Assembly (NCBI RefSeq): GCF_013033515.1
Contig: NZ_WQEG01000003.1
Coordinates: 372,001-436,000 of the forward strand
Length of the DNA stretch: 64,000 nt
Source of the DNA: Ruegeria sp. HKCCA6707
GTDB taxonomy: Bacteria; Pseudomonadota; Alphaproteobacteria; Rhodobacterales; Rhodobacteraceae
Direction of reading: 5' to 3'
Shown: piece by piece, positions 36,244 to 44,288 of the stretch
How positions within the stretch are numbered: the first letter of the stretch is position 1
How the letters are laid out: each line of letters starts with the position of its first letter
The notes under the pieces: model-generated
What the model was told of the DNA's origin: nothing
Databases searched by the model: none
What the model saw: only the letters and a program-made list of their open reading frames with translations
Translations under genes and position numbers: made by a program

Positions 36244-38067
36244 ATGAATAAGTTTGTTTGGAAGTCGAAACGAAATGGTATGACCCAGAACTTCAGCGCG
36301 TTGCACCGCCTGAGGTCGTTCGGAAAATCGGACAGCGGTTCGATGACCATTTTGACAATTTTCCTGATCTTGGTGATCTTCACAGCCGCCGGGTTCGCGG
36401 TGGACGTGATGCGTTTTGATCGTGAACGGGCCCGACTGCAATACGCTTTGGACCGCGCCGTTCTTGCGGCAGCCGACCTTGATCAAGACCTCTGCCCCAA
36501 AGATGTGGTCGTCGACTACCTAAGCAAAGAAGGTCTGGATCAATACTTGGTCGGCGATCCCATAGTGACACCTGATGTTTGCGGTTCGCAAGCTGTTGTT
36601 CTGCAAGGATATCGTCGTGTAGAGGCTCAGGCCAATATCGACGTTGAAATGCATTTCATGAAATGGAGAGGTGTCGACACCATCGCCAGTGCCGCAGCAA
36701 GCGTGGCCGAAGAATCCATCGGTGACGTGGAAATCTCACTTGTTCTCGACGTATCTGGGTCGATGGCGGGCACCAAGCTGGCGAATTTGCAGAAAGCGGC
36801 CACCGATTTTGTGGACGAAATGACCACAAAATCCGAAGACGGCAAACTTTCGATCTCGATTATTCCTTATTCGGAACAGGTATCGGTTCCCGATATCCTG
36901 ATGAGCCGCCTCAATACGACTGGTCGCAACGACTATGCAAACTGCATCGACTTTGCTGCATCAGACTTCTCGACCACCGCCTTCAACTACCATTCAGGCG
37001 GCCCCTCGATCCCGCAGACATTGTACTTCACCGACTCGGGCAACTATGACCGACGTCCCAGCGGTGGTATTGTGAACGACCAGCGCATCTGCCTGTCTAA
37101 CAACCACAATATCGGGAATGGCAACAATTCCGGTCAGCGCGAAATGACCATCCTGCAAAAAGACGCGACTGTGCTCAAACAGCGGATCAACGATATGGAA
37201 GCCTACGGATGGACATCAATTGACGTTGGCCTGAAATGGGGGCTTGCACTGCTTGATGAGACCATGCAGCCGTTGATTAGCAACATCACTGCGACTGGTG
37301 CGATCCCGAATGAATTCTCGGACCGCCCTGCACCGAATGGAACAGCGGATACTTTGAAGGTTGTCGTGTTGATGACGGATGGTGAAAACACCCGCCAGCA
37401 CATGGTTCTGCCACCTTATCACGAAAACGCTTCGGGTTTCTATTATAGCTCGACCACGTCCACCTATTCGCTGCCGAATCTTCCGATTACTGATCCTTCG
37501 GACCCGGATTTCCTGTGGCCTACAGTTGATCTGTACGAATATGATAGCACACGTGGCTTCTATTGGGCGCGCGAGCGTGTGCAGCCAGATGCCTATGGTG
37601 CCGCACCAACCTATCGTCAAATCCGATGCTCTGCCGGGGATAGCAATGGCTGTACCAGCTACAACTATTCTTACCAGCGCGACAAACCGGTTCCGAACTT
37701 CGACGCGGCGGTACCAGTCGTTTCAGTCGACTGGCCCTCAATGTGGGAGCGTACAACAAAGAACTATATGTACGACCTTTTGGACAATGCATACGGTCGC
37801 ACTTTTGCCAACACATGGTTCAACGCGTCCTCTGATGAACTGAGACAATCAGACAAAGACCCGCGTGTTCGGTCGCTGTGCGCGGACGCGGAACAGGAGC
37901 GGATCGTTATCTTCTCGATTGCCTTCGAAGCACCAGACGGGGTCAAGCCGCTGCTGCAGGATTGCGCGACCGCCGACGGCGCCTATTACGAGGCTGATGG
38001 CACCCAGATTATTGACGTATTCGCATCTATTGGCTCGAGCATCCAGAACCTGAGGCTGACCCAATGA
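36244..38067 (+). CDS. TadG-like pilus-assembly protein with VWA domain
   Basis: 607 residues. A short basic N-terminus and single membrane helix (GSMTILTIFLILVIFTAAGFAVDVMR, about 33-58) form the Tad_N/TadE-like start. The VWA domain has the MIDAS motif DVSGSMAGTKLANLQ (about 168-183) and a late Asp in VVVLMTDGENTR (about 376). A long tyrosine-rich insert with few cysteines follows before FSIAFEAPDGVKPLLQDCA. It is probably anchored in the inner membrane with the VWA part outside. GAGG precedes the ATG. It overlaps the next gene by ATGA. Confidence 0.85.
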   Translation: MNKFVWKSKRNGMTQNFSALHRLRSFGKSDSGSMTILTIFLILVIFTAAGFAVDVMRFDRERARLQYALDRAVLAAADLDQDLCPKDVVVDYLSKEGLDQYLVGDPIVTPDVCGSQAVVLQGYRRVEAQANIDVEMHFMKWRGVDTIASAAASVAEESIGDVEISLVLDVSGSMAGTKLANLQKAATDFVDEMTTKSEDGKLSISIIPYSEQVSVPDILMSRLNTTGRNDYANCIDFAASDFSTTAFNYHSGGPSIPQTLYFTDSGNYDRRPSGGIVNDQRICLSNNHNIGNGNNSGQREMTILQKDATVLKQRINDMEAYGWTSIDVGLKWGLALLDETMQPLISNITATGAIPNEFSDRPAPNGTADTLKVVVLMTDGENTRQHMVLPPYHENASGFYYSSTTSTYSLPNLPITDPSDPDFLWPTVDLYEYDSTRGFYWARERVQPDAYGAAPTYRQIRCSAGDSNGCTSYNYSYQRDKPVPNFDAAVPVVSVDWPSMWERTTKNYMYDLLDNAYGRTFANTWFNASSDELRQSDKDPRVRSLCADAEQERIVIFSIAFEAPDGVKPLLQDCATADGAYYEADGTQIIDVFASIGSSIQNLRLTQ

Positions 38068-38633
38068 TCCGGCGCGTCTGCAACTATTTACGTCGATTCC
38101 GGCGCGAAGAAGACGGGTCAAGCCAGGCCATTGAAATGGTATTTTGGTTGCCGTTCTACATGGCTGTCACCTATTCAGGTGTAGATATGGGCTTGATGGC
38201 CTTCAATCACGCCAATCTTGAACGAGCTCTGGACGAAGTGATCCGCGATGTCCGCCTGAACAACATCGACAAATACGATACCTCACCAGGTGCCACCTGG
38301 GAGCATGACATGCTCAAAGACATCATTTGCGACAAGGCGCGATACATCAAAAACTGCGAAACGAACCTGAAACTGGAAATGCGGTCCATTGATCCGTTTG
38401 TCGGTCAAAACCTGGATCCGACCCCGTTTTGCGTCAATACCGCAGAAGACATCCGGAAACCCGAAGATCAGGTTTTCGTCCCCGGAGCATCGAATGAGTT
38501 GATGATTATTCGGGCCTGTGTCGAGGCCAACCCGGTTTGGTTGAACTCGATGTTGGGGCAGCTGACCGCCACTCGGGCGTCAGGAACATACGAACTTCAC
38601 GCAACCACGGTATTTGTTCATGAGCCTGCGTAA
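38064..38633 (+). CDS. TadE-like membrane protein
   Basis: 189 residues. RRFRREEDGSSQAIEMVFWLP is the TadE pattern: an acidic/Gly turn, then a Glu at position five of the hydrophobic segment, as in type IV pseudopilins. The extracytoplasmic part has four to five cysteines (ICDKARYIKNCE, TPFCVN, IRACVE). It is translationally coupled to both neighbours. Its role is by analogy with tad loci, which build Flp pili. Confidence 0.8.
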   Translation: MIRRVCNYLRRFRREEDGSSQAIEMVFWLPFYMAVTYSGVDMGLMAFNHANLERALDEVIRDVRLNNIDKYDTSPGATWEHDMLKDIICDKARYIKNCETNLKLEMRSIDPFVGQNLDPTPFCVNTAEDIRKPEDQVFVPGASNELMIIRACVEANPVWLNSMLGQLTATRASGTYELHATTVFVHEPA

Positions 38634-39234
38634 CCAGTATCCCCGCGCATCACTCAAGCGGTTCTTCAAACGATTTCGTCGTTGTGAAGACGGCGGTATT
38701 ACCATCGAAGCTGTGCTTATGGTGCCGCTTCTGTTCTGGTCGATGTTCGCGTCTTTCACATTCTTTGACGGCTATCGCCAAAGCGGACGCAATCTGAAGG
38801 CCGCCTATGCTCTGGCGGACGTCGTGTCCCGTGAGCGGTCAGAGGTCAATACCGCATATTTTACAAACCTGCACGCGGTGTTTGAAAACATGGTGTCGCA
38901 GCGTACGGATTCTTCCATACGAATCACATATTTGATCTATCAACAGACAGGTGACCAGCTTGATTTGGAATGGTCATGTGTCAGGGGAGCCGTCTACCAG
39001 GGCAAGGAATGGAGTCAGGCAAACATCCAGGGCATGAAAGCGTCGTTGCCTGTTATGCCGGACAAGGGACGGATGATCGTTGTGGAAACCACAAACACCT
39101 ACATTCGCCCGTTCAAATTGGGGTTTGGGGCAGATTTCTTTCAAATGGATAACATCGTCTTTACGCATCCGCGGGTCTTCGACCAAATCGTTGTCGATCC
39201 TCTCGCGAGCAACTGTAATATTGAGCTTGGCTAA
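38620..39234 (+). CDS. TadE-like membrane protein
   Basis: 204 residues from the ATG at 38620, which overlaps the previous gene by 14 bases; a TTG two codons earlier is an alternative. FRRCEDGGITIEAVLMVPLLFW again shows the pseudopilin-like Glu after a Gly-rich turn and a single helix. The rest is a beta-rich domain (SIRITYLIYQQTGDQLDLEW) with two cysteines. Last gene of the three-gene set; convergent with 39253-39723. Confidence 0.8.
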   Translation: MSLRNQYPRASLKRFFKRFRRCEDGGITIEAVLMVPLLFWSMFASFTFFDGYRQSGRNLKAAYALADVVSRERSEVNTAYFTNLHAVFENMVSQRTDSSIRITYLIYQQTGDQLDLEWSCVRGAVYQGKEWSQANIQGMKASLPVMPDKGRMIVVETTNTYIRPFKLGFGADFFQMDNIVFTHPRVFDQIVVDPLASNCNIELG

Positions 39235-39252
39235 GACAATTAGTTGCCAGTG

Positions 39253-39723
39253 CTATTCATTTTCCGAAAGCATCGCGGTCAGCAGTTCCGACATGAACTT
39301 GGTCTTCGAAGCCGCGGTCACGCCCCCTACGCCAACGCGGTTGCCCAGCCGCCACCACAGGCCGGGCGCCCAGGCGTTGCCCTCTGAAGTCGCAACGCGG
39401 ATCAGAAATCCGTTCGAGGGTTTGAAGGCGAACACTCCGCGATCCACCGACACCACATCTTCGATCCTGCAGATCACGCGGCCCGAGCGTGTTCGCAATT
39501 CTGTAGCAGTCAACTCAAGACCATCTGCCGTTGCCGACCACATACGCTGAGCCAACCAAAGTGTTGCCCCGCCTATGACAAGCAAAAAGACCTGCCACGC
39601 CAGCTCAGGCGGCGTCGCCAGCGCGACGTAGATCACCAAAACCGATATGACGACCAGCATCACAACCCCGATCCAACGTCGCGGGGCCGAGGCGTCGACC
39701 GTGGCCAGCACTTCTTCTTGCAT
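39253..39723 (-). CDS. Small membrane protein, PH-like C-terminal domain
   Basis: 156 residues with two adjacent membrane helices (RRWIGVVMLVVISVLVIYVA and LAWQVFLLVIGGATLWLAQR) and a soluble C-terminal ~85 residues (LELTATELRTRSGRVICRIEDV) whose short-strand layout resembles a bacterial PH-like domain. AGGAGA upstream fixes the ATG at 39723. Function unknown; it is divergent from the pirin gene. Confidence 0.68.
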   Translation of the reverse strand: MQEEVLATVDASAPRRWIGVVMLVVISVLVIYVALATPPELAWQVFLLVIGGATLWLAQRMWSATADGLELTATELRTRSGRVICRIEDVVSVDRGVFAFKPSNGFLIRVATSEGNAWAPGLWWRLGNRVGVGGVTAASKTKFMSELLTAMLSENE

Positions 39724-39871
39724 GAATTTCTCCTGACTTCGCGGCTTTCCATATCCGCTTTGCACCGCAAAGGACAGGCTTGATCATTCGCGCACAGAAC
39801 CAGTGTGTTCCTGCGGATTGATTGGCTTCGAACAAGAGATAGATATGTGTGCAATCTGACAGGAGGCCGTC

Positions 39872-40783
39872 ATGTCCCTTAGACCAACACTTGAAACACG
39901 TAAGGCGATGCCAACCATGGAAGGCGCAGGCGTCAAGCTGCACCGGGCCTTCGGATTTCAGGACCCGTCCGAGCTGGACCCGTTCCTACTGTTCGACGAT
40001 TTTCGCAACGAACGGCCCGAAGATTATCAGGCCGGGTTTCCGTGGCACCCCCATCGCGGGATCGAGACCATCACCTATGTCCTGTCCGGGACGGTGGATC
40101 ACAGCGACTCGCTGGGCAATCACGGCAGTCTGGGGGCTGGCGACGTCCAGTGGATGACCGCCGGGTCGGGTATCTTGCATCAGGAAATGCCCAAAGGAAA
40201 CGCCGCCGGTCAGATGCACGGGTTTCAGCTTTGGGGCAATCTGCCCTCAAGCCAAAAGATGACAGCCCCGCGCTATCAGGATGTGGAAAGCAAGGACATT
40301 CCCGAAGTCATTGATGATGACGGCACGATTGTGCGCGTGATCGTGGGCGAATTCTGGGGCAAGATGGGCCCGGTTGATGGCATCGCGGCTGATCCACAAT
40401 ACCTCGATATCTCGATCCCGGCAGGTGTGAAAAAGACTTTCCGTATAGATACTTATCGGCGGGCCTTCGCCTATATTTTTCAGGGTCAAGCGGCCTTTGC
40501 CGACGCGTCGCAGCCCACCGGGGTCTTGCTGGAGAAAGAAGTTGCCGGGCAAGAAGTCAACATTCGCGACATGTCTGGGGATCGCACCTTGGTTCGGTTT
40601 GGGACCGGGGATGAAGTCACGGTTCAGGCTGGACCCGACGGTGTGCGGTTTCTGCTGATATCAGGCGCGCCGATTGATGAACCGGTGGCCTGGCACGGCC
40701 CGATCGTGATGAACAGCCGGGCCGAGCTTGAACAAGCCTTTCGCGAGCTGCGCAACGGCACGTTCATCCGGCCCGCACACTGA
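39872..40783 (+). CDS. Pirin-family protein
   Basis: 303-residue bicupin. The metal motif is visible in FPWHPHRGIETITYVLSGTV (His-x-His) with QWMTAGSGILHQEMP downstream; the C-terminal cupin (about residues 175-290) is less conserved, as usual. Pirins include quercetinases and regulatory proteins; no specific substrate. GGAGG just upstream of the ATG. It is convergent with the TetR gene, nine bases apart. Confidence 0.9.
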   Translation: MSLRPTLETRKAMPTMEGAGVKLHRAFGFQDPSELDPFLLFDDFRNERPEDYQAGFPWHPHRGIETITYVLSGTVDHSDSLGNHGSLGAGDVQWMTAGSGILHQEMPKGNAAGQMHGFQLWGNLPSSQKMTAPRYQDVESKDIPEVIDDDGTIVRVIVGEFWGKMGPVDGIAADPQYLDISIPAGVKKTFRIDTYRRAFAYIFQGQAAFADASQPTGVLLEKEVAGQEVNIRDMSGDRTLVRFGTGDEVTVQAGPDGVRFLLISGAPIDEPVAWHGPIVMNSRAELEQAFRELRNGTFIRPAH

Positions 40784-40792
40784 CAGGGCACA

Positions 40793-41380
40793 TCAGGCGG
40801 CGACGGATTTCCGGATCATGTCCCAGTAGACAAGCTCGACTTCATCCAAGGAAAGCCGCCCCCCTGCCCGGTACCACGTCATCACACCGTTCAGCATGGC
40901 GATGACGGCGAGTGTTGCGATCTTGGTATCCGCCACCGAAAACTGCCCGCTGTCCTGACCCCGGCACAAAATGGCTTCGAGCGCGTCTTCATACCGACGC
41001 CTCAGGGTTTCGATCTCGGCAAAGTTTTCTGGGGTCAGGTTGCGCAGTTCCATATAGGCAATAAAGACCTCATCCGGCCTCTGCAGGTGATAGCGGATGT
41101 GAAACCCGACAAATTGGCGTAACGCCTCTTGCGCATCTTTAGCAGGTTCAAGCTGTTCATAGGCGGCCAGCACATCCTGCATATGATCCCGCATCAGACC
41201 AAAGAGCAGGCTTTGCTTGTCTGGGGTATAGTTATACAGCGCCCCGGCCTGCACGCCGACCTCACCCGCGATTTGGCGCATGGAAACAGCGGCATAGCCG
41301 TGTTGCGCGAACAGTGATACCGCCGCTTCGCGAACGCGCGGGCCGGTGATGCCGGAATGAGAGCCCTGAGTACGTGCCAT
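40793..41380 (-). CDS. TetR-family transcriptional regulator
   Basis: 195 residues. The helix-turn-helix is VREAAVSLFAQHGYAAVSMRQIAGEVGVQAGALYNYTPDKQSLL (residues about 16-58, broken here only for reading). The C-terminal ligand domain has YHLQRPDEVFIAYMELRNLTPEN, similar to regulators of acyl-CoA or fatty-acid genes (inference). A nearly perfect palindrome lies 10 bases upstream of the start, arguing for autorepression. Confidence 0.88.
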   Translation of the reverse strand: MARTQGSHSGITGPRVREAAVSLFAQHGYAAVSMRQIAGEVGVQAGALYNYTPDKQSLLFGLMRDHMQDVLAAYEQLEPAKDAQEALRQFVGFHIRYHLQRPDEVFIAYMELRNLTPENFAEIETLRRRYEDALEAILCRGQDSGQFSVADTKIATLAVIAMLNGVMTWYRAGGRLSLDEVELVYWDMIRKSVAA

Positions 41381-41390
41381 GGCGCAAGCA

Positions 41391-41412
41391 TATCTGAACA
41401 GATGTTCAGATA
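41391..41412. promoter_or_regulatory. TetR operator palindrome
   Basis: Nine-base arms TATCTGAAC and GTTCAGATA around AGAT, directly upstream of tetR and on the upstream side of the small lipoprotein-like gene at 41481. It is likely the TetR binding site. Confidence 0.82.
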
Positions 41413-41480
41413 GAAGCCCGCTTGATCAGACGCAGCAAAAGGTGCATCACATTTGTGATGATGCGAGCTTTGGATCGTTT

Positions 41481-41729
41481 ATGAAACCGCTACCGTTGAT
41501 CTTGGGTCTTTTGATCTGTGCCGCCTGCGCTGATATTCCAGAGCTTGAAGGCAGTGAAGGGCCTGCTCTGCGCAAAGCGCCCTACCCGAAGCTGATCCCA
41601 TTGTCAGAAGCGCTTGGCCCGCCAGCAGATCCCGTCAGTGAAGCCGCCGAGGTTGAAGAAGACCTGAACGCGCGGGCAGAAGCGCTGACGGAACGGGCAG
41701 ACGCTTTGCAAAACGCAGAAATCAACTAG
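41481..41729 (+). CDS. Small probable lipoprotein
   Basis: 82 residues: MKPLPLILGLLICAACADIP looks like a lipoprotein signal with Cys before ADIP, but the -3 residue (Cys) is atypical of a lipobox. The rest is rich in Pro, Ala and Glu, ending in a predicted helix (EEDLNARAEALTERADALQNA). It may be controlled by the TetR operator upstream. Function unknown. Confidence 0.62.
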   Translation: MKPLPLILGLLICAACADIPELEGSEGPALRKAPYPKLIPLSEALGPPADPVSEAAEVEEDLNARAEALTERADALQNAEIN

Positions 41730-41854
41730 GCCAACGCGCCTTTCGGCGCGGTGCTCGCCATGACGGATTGCACCCTTTCCCTGAACCCGCTAAGGCAGCC
41801 GACAACAGGTTTTGCGCCCCATCGGGCGTGTTCGAGCGGAAAGGACCCTTGCGA

Positions 41855-43141
41855 ATGACACAGGCGCTACGGCTGGGCATAGCCGGATTGGGAACCGTGG
41901 GCATTGGCGTGGTCAAGATCATCCGCCGTCACGCCGACTTGCTGACCGCGCGCACGGGCCGACCGATTGAAATCACAGCCGTCTGCGCGCGCGATCCCAA
42001 CAAGGACCGGGGCGTCAGCTTGCGGGACTTTGCCTGGGAAACCGACCCGGTTGCGCTGGCCCAGCGCGACGATGTCGATGTCTATGTCGAGTTGATGGGG
42101 GGCGAGAACGGCCCTGCCAAAACCTCGGTCGAGGCCGCTCTGGCCAGTGGCAAGGATGTGGTCACAGCCAACAAGGCACTACTGGCGATCCACGGGCAAG
42201 AACTGGCTGAAAAGGCCGAAGCCGCGGGGCGGGTGATCCGGTTCGAGGCGGCAGTTGCCGGGGGCATCCCGGTGATCAAATCGCTGACCGAGGGGTTGGC
42301 TGGCAACGAAATCACGCGCGTCATGGGCGTGATGAACGGCACCTGCAACTATATCCTGACGCGTATGCAGTCACAGCGGCAGGGCTATAACGCACTGTTT
42401 GATGAATGTGCCGAGCTTGGCTATCTGGAAGCTGACCCGAACCTGGATGTGGGCGGCATCGATGCGGCGCACAAGCTGGCTCTGCTGTCTTCAATTGCGT
42501 TTGGCACGAAGCCAAATTTCGATGGGATCCAGATCGAAGGCATTCAGCAGATCAGCCTGGACGACATCGATCAGGCCGAAGATATGGGTTATCGCATCAA
42601 GCTGCTGGGTGTCGCGCAACGTACCGCGCGCGGGCTAGAGCAGCGGATGCAGCCGTGTCTGGTGCCCAGCGACTCACCTTTGGGGCAGCTGGAGGGCGGC
42701 ACGAACATGGTCGTGATCGAAGGTGACGCCATCGAACAGGTTGTGCTGCGCGGTCCCGGCGCGGGAGAAGGCCCCACAGCCAGCGCCGTGATGGGTGATG
42801 TCTGTGACCTGGCACGTGGCCTGAAGATCTCGACCTTTGGACGCCCGGCAACGTCGCTTGAGGCCGCAAGCCCGGCGGTGACCGGTCTGCCCGCCCCGTA
42901 TTACCTGCGGCTTGGATTGCTGGACAAACCCGGCGCTTTGGCCAAAGTGGCCGCGATTTTGGGCGATGCTGGTGTCTCGATCGACCGAATGCGCCAATAT
43001 GCGCATACCGAAAGCACCGCGCCGGTACTGATCGTGACCCACAAAACAACGCGCGCCACGCTGGATCACGCCCTGAGCGGGCTGAGCGGCACCGATGTGG
43101 TCGCTGGCACCCCGGTCGCACTGCGCATCGAGCAGGTCTAA
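41855..43141 (+). CDS. hom: Homoserine dehydrogenase
   Basis: 428 residues, monofunctional. NAD(P)-binding GIAGLGTVGIGVVKII, VYVELMGGENGPA, VVTANKALLAIHG; the catalytic block AAVAGGIPVIKSL, GVMNGTCNYILTRM, YLEADPNLDVGGIDAAHKL; and a C-terminal ACT domain (YYLRLGLLDKPGALAKVAAI, from about residue 348) for threonine feedback. It makes homoserine for Thr and Met. AAGGA lies about ten bases upstream of the ATG. It heads hom-glpX-recJ on one strand. Confidence 0.95.
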   Translation: MTQALRLGIAGLGTVGIGVVKIIRRHADLLTARTGRPIEITAVCARDPNKDRGVSLRDFAWETDPVALAQRDDVDVYVELMGGENGPAKTSVEAALASGKDVVTANKALLAIHGQELAEKAEAAGRVIRFEAAVAGGIPVIKSLTEGLAGNEITRVMGVMNGTCNYILTRMQSQRQGYNALFDECAELGYLEADPNLDVGGIDAAHKLALLSSIAFGTKPNFDGIQIEGIQQISLDDIDQAEDMGYRIKLLGVAQRTARGLEQRMQPCLVPSDSPLGQLEGGTNMVVIEGDAIEQVVLRGPGAGEGPTASAVMGDVCDLARGLKISTFGRPATSLEAASPAVTGLPAPYYLRLGLLDKPGALAKVAAILGDAGVSIDRMRQYAHTESTAPVLIVTHKTTRATLDHALSGLSGTDVVAGTPVALRIEQV

Positions 43142-43212
43142 CCCCTTGCGGCCTGCCGTGACGGCAGGCTATGCCCAATAGAACGCTTTCACTGCCCAAA
43201 GGATTACGCAAC

Positions 43213-44196
43213 ATGAGCGCTGCCAAGATCGATTTCAACGACCGCCTATTGTCTCTGGGACTGGCTCGGGTGGCCGAACAAGCTGCGCTGGCCTCGGCCT
43301 CGCTGGTGGGCCGTGGGGATGAGAAAGCGGCCGATCAGGCCGCGGTGAACGCCATGCGCGAGCAGTTGAACCTTTTGGACATCGCCGGTGTGGTTGTCAT
43401 CGGTGAAGGTGAGCGCGACGAGGCGCCTATGCTTTACATTGGCGAAGAGGTCGGCACCGGGAATGGCCCGGGCGTGGATATCGCTCTGGACCCGCTGGAA
43501 GGCACCACCCTGACCGCCAAAGACATGCCCAACGCGCTGACCGTCATCGCCATGGGCCCGCGCGGGTCAATGCTGCACGCCCCCGATGTCTATATGGACA
43601 AGCTGGCCATTGGCCCGGGGTTTGACGATGGCGTCGTAACGCTGGACATGAGCCCGAGCGAACGGGTGGAAGCTCTTGCCAAAGCAAAGGGTTGCCAGCC
43701 TGCAGATATCACCGTCTGTATCCTCGAACGCCCCCGGCACGAGGCGATGATAGCAGAGGTGCGCGAAACCGGCGCGTCGATCCGCCTGATCACCGACGGG
43801 GACGTCGCTGGCGTCATGCATTGCGCCGAAAGCGAAGTAACAGGCATTGACATGTATATGGGCCAAGGCGGCGCGCCCGAAGGCGTACTGGCCGCAGCTG
43901 CGCTAAAATGCATGGGCGGGCAGATCTTTGGTCGCTTGCTCTTCCGCAATGATGACGAACGGGGCCGTGCCAACAAGGCCGGGATCACCGATCTGGACCG
44001 GATCTATTCCCGCGATGAAATGGTGACCGCGGATGTAATCTTTGCCGCAACCGGCGTGACCGGAGGCTCACTGCTGCCGCGTATCAAACGCGAGCCCGGC
44101 TGGGTCGAGACCACAACACTTCTGATGCGCTCGAAGACCGGTTCGGTACGCCGCATGTCTTACCGCACACCGATGTGGTCGCACGAAGAAGCATAA
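43213..44196 (+). CDS. glpX: Class II fructose-1,6-bisphosphatase GlpX
   Basis: 327 residues. LLSLGLARVAEQAALASASL, VVVIGEGERDEAPMLYIGE, DIALDPLEGTTLTAKDMPN (metal site DPLEGT), and the late GVTGGSLLPRIKREPG and SKTGSVRRMSY. It hydrolyses fructose 1,6-bisphosphate (class II enzymes may also act on sedoheptulose 1,7-bisphosphate). AAGGA precedes the ATG at 43213. It sits between hom and recJ. Confidence 0.95.
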   Translation: MSAAKIDFNDRLLSLGLARVAEQAALASASLVGRGDEKAADQAAVNAMREQLNLLDIAGVVVIGEGERDEAPMLYIGEEVGTGNGPGVDIALDPLEGTTLTAKDMPNALTVIAMGPRGSMLHAPDVYMDKLAIGPGFDDGVVTLDMSPSERVEALAKAKGCQPADITVCILERPRHEAMIAEVRETGASIRLITDGDVAGVMHCAESEVTGIDMYMGQGGAPEGVLAAAALKCMGGQIFGRLLFRNDDERGRANKAGITDLDRIYSRDEMVTADVIFAATGVTGGSLLPRIKREPGWVETTTLLMRSKTGSVRRMSYRTPMWSHEEA

Positions 44197-44288
44197 CGGC
44201 TTGCGCCGTTGCCTTTGGCGCGCGTATTTTTGAAAAGATGAAGCGGCCGGGCCTGAAAAGGTCCGGCTGTGCCGCATGAGGGGACGCG

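Noticed and set aside
41732..41755. Hairpin CGCGCC-TTTC-GGCGCG before hom
   Set aside because: There is no T-run, and the short stem is expected in G/C-rich sequence; not called as a terminator.
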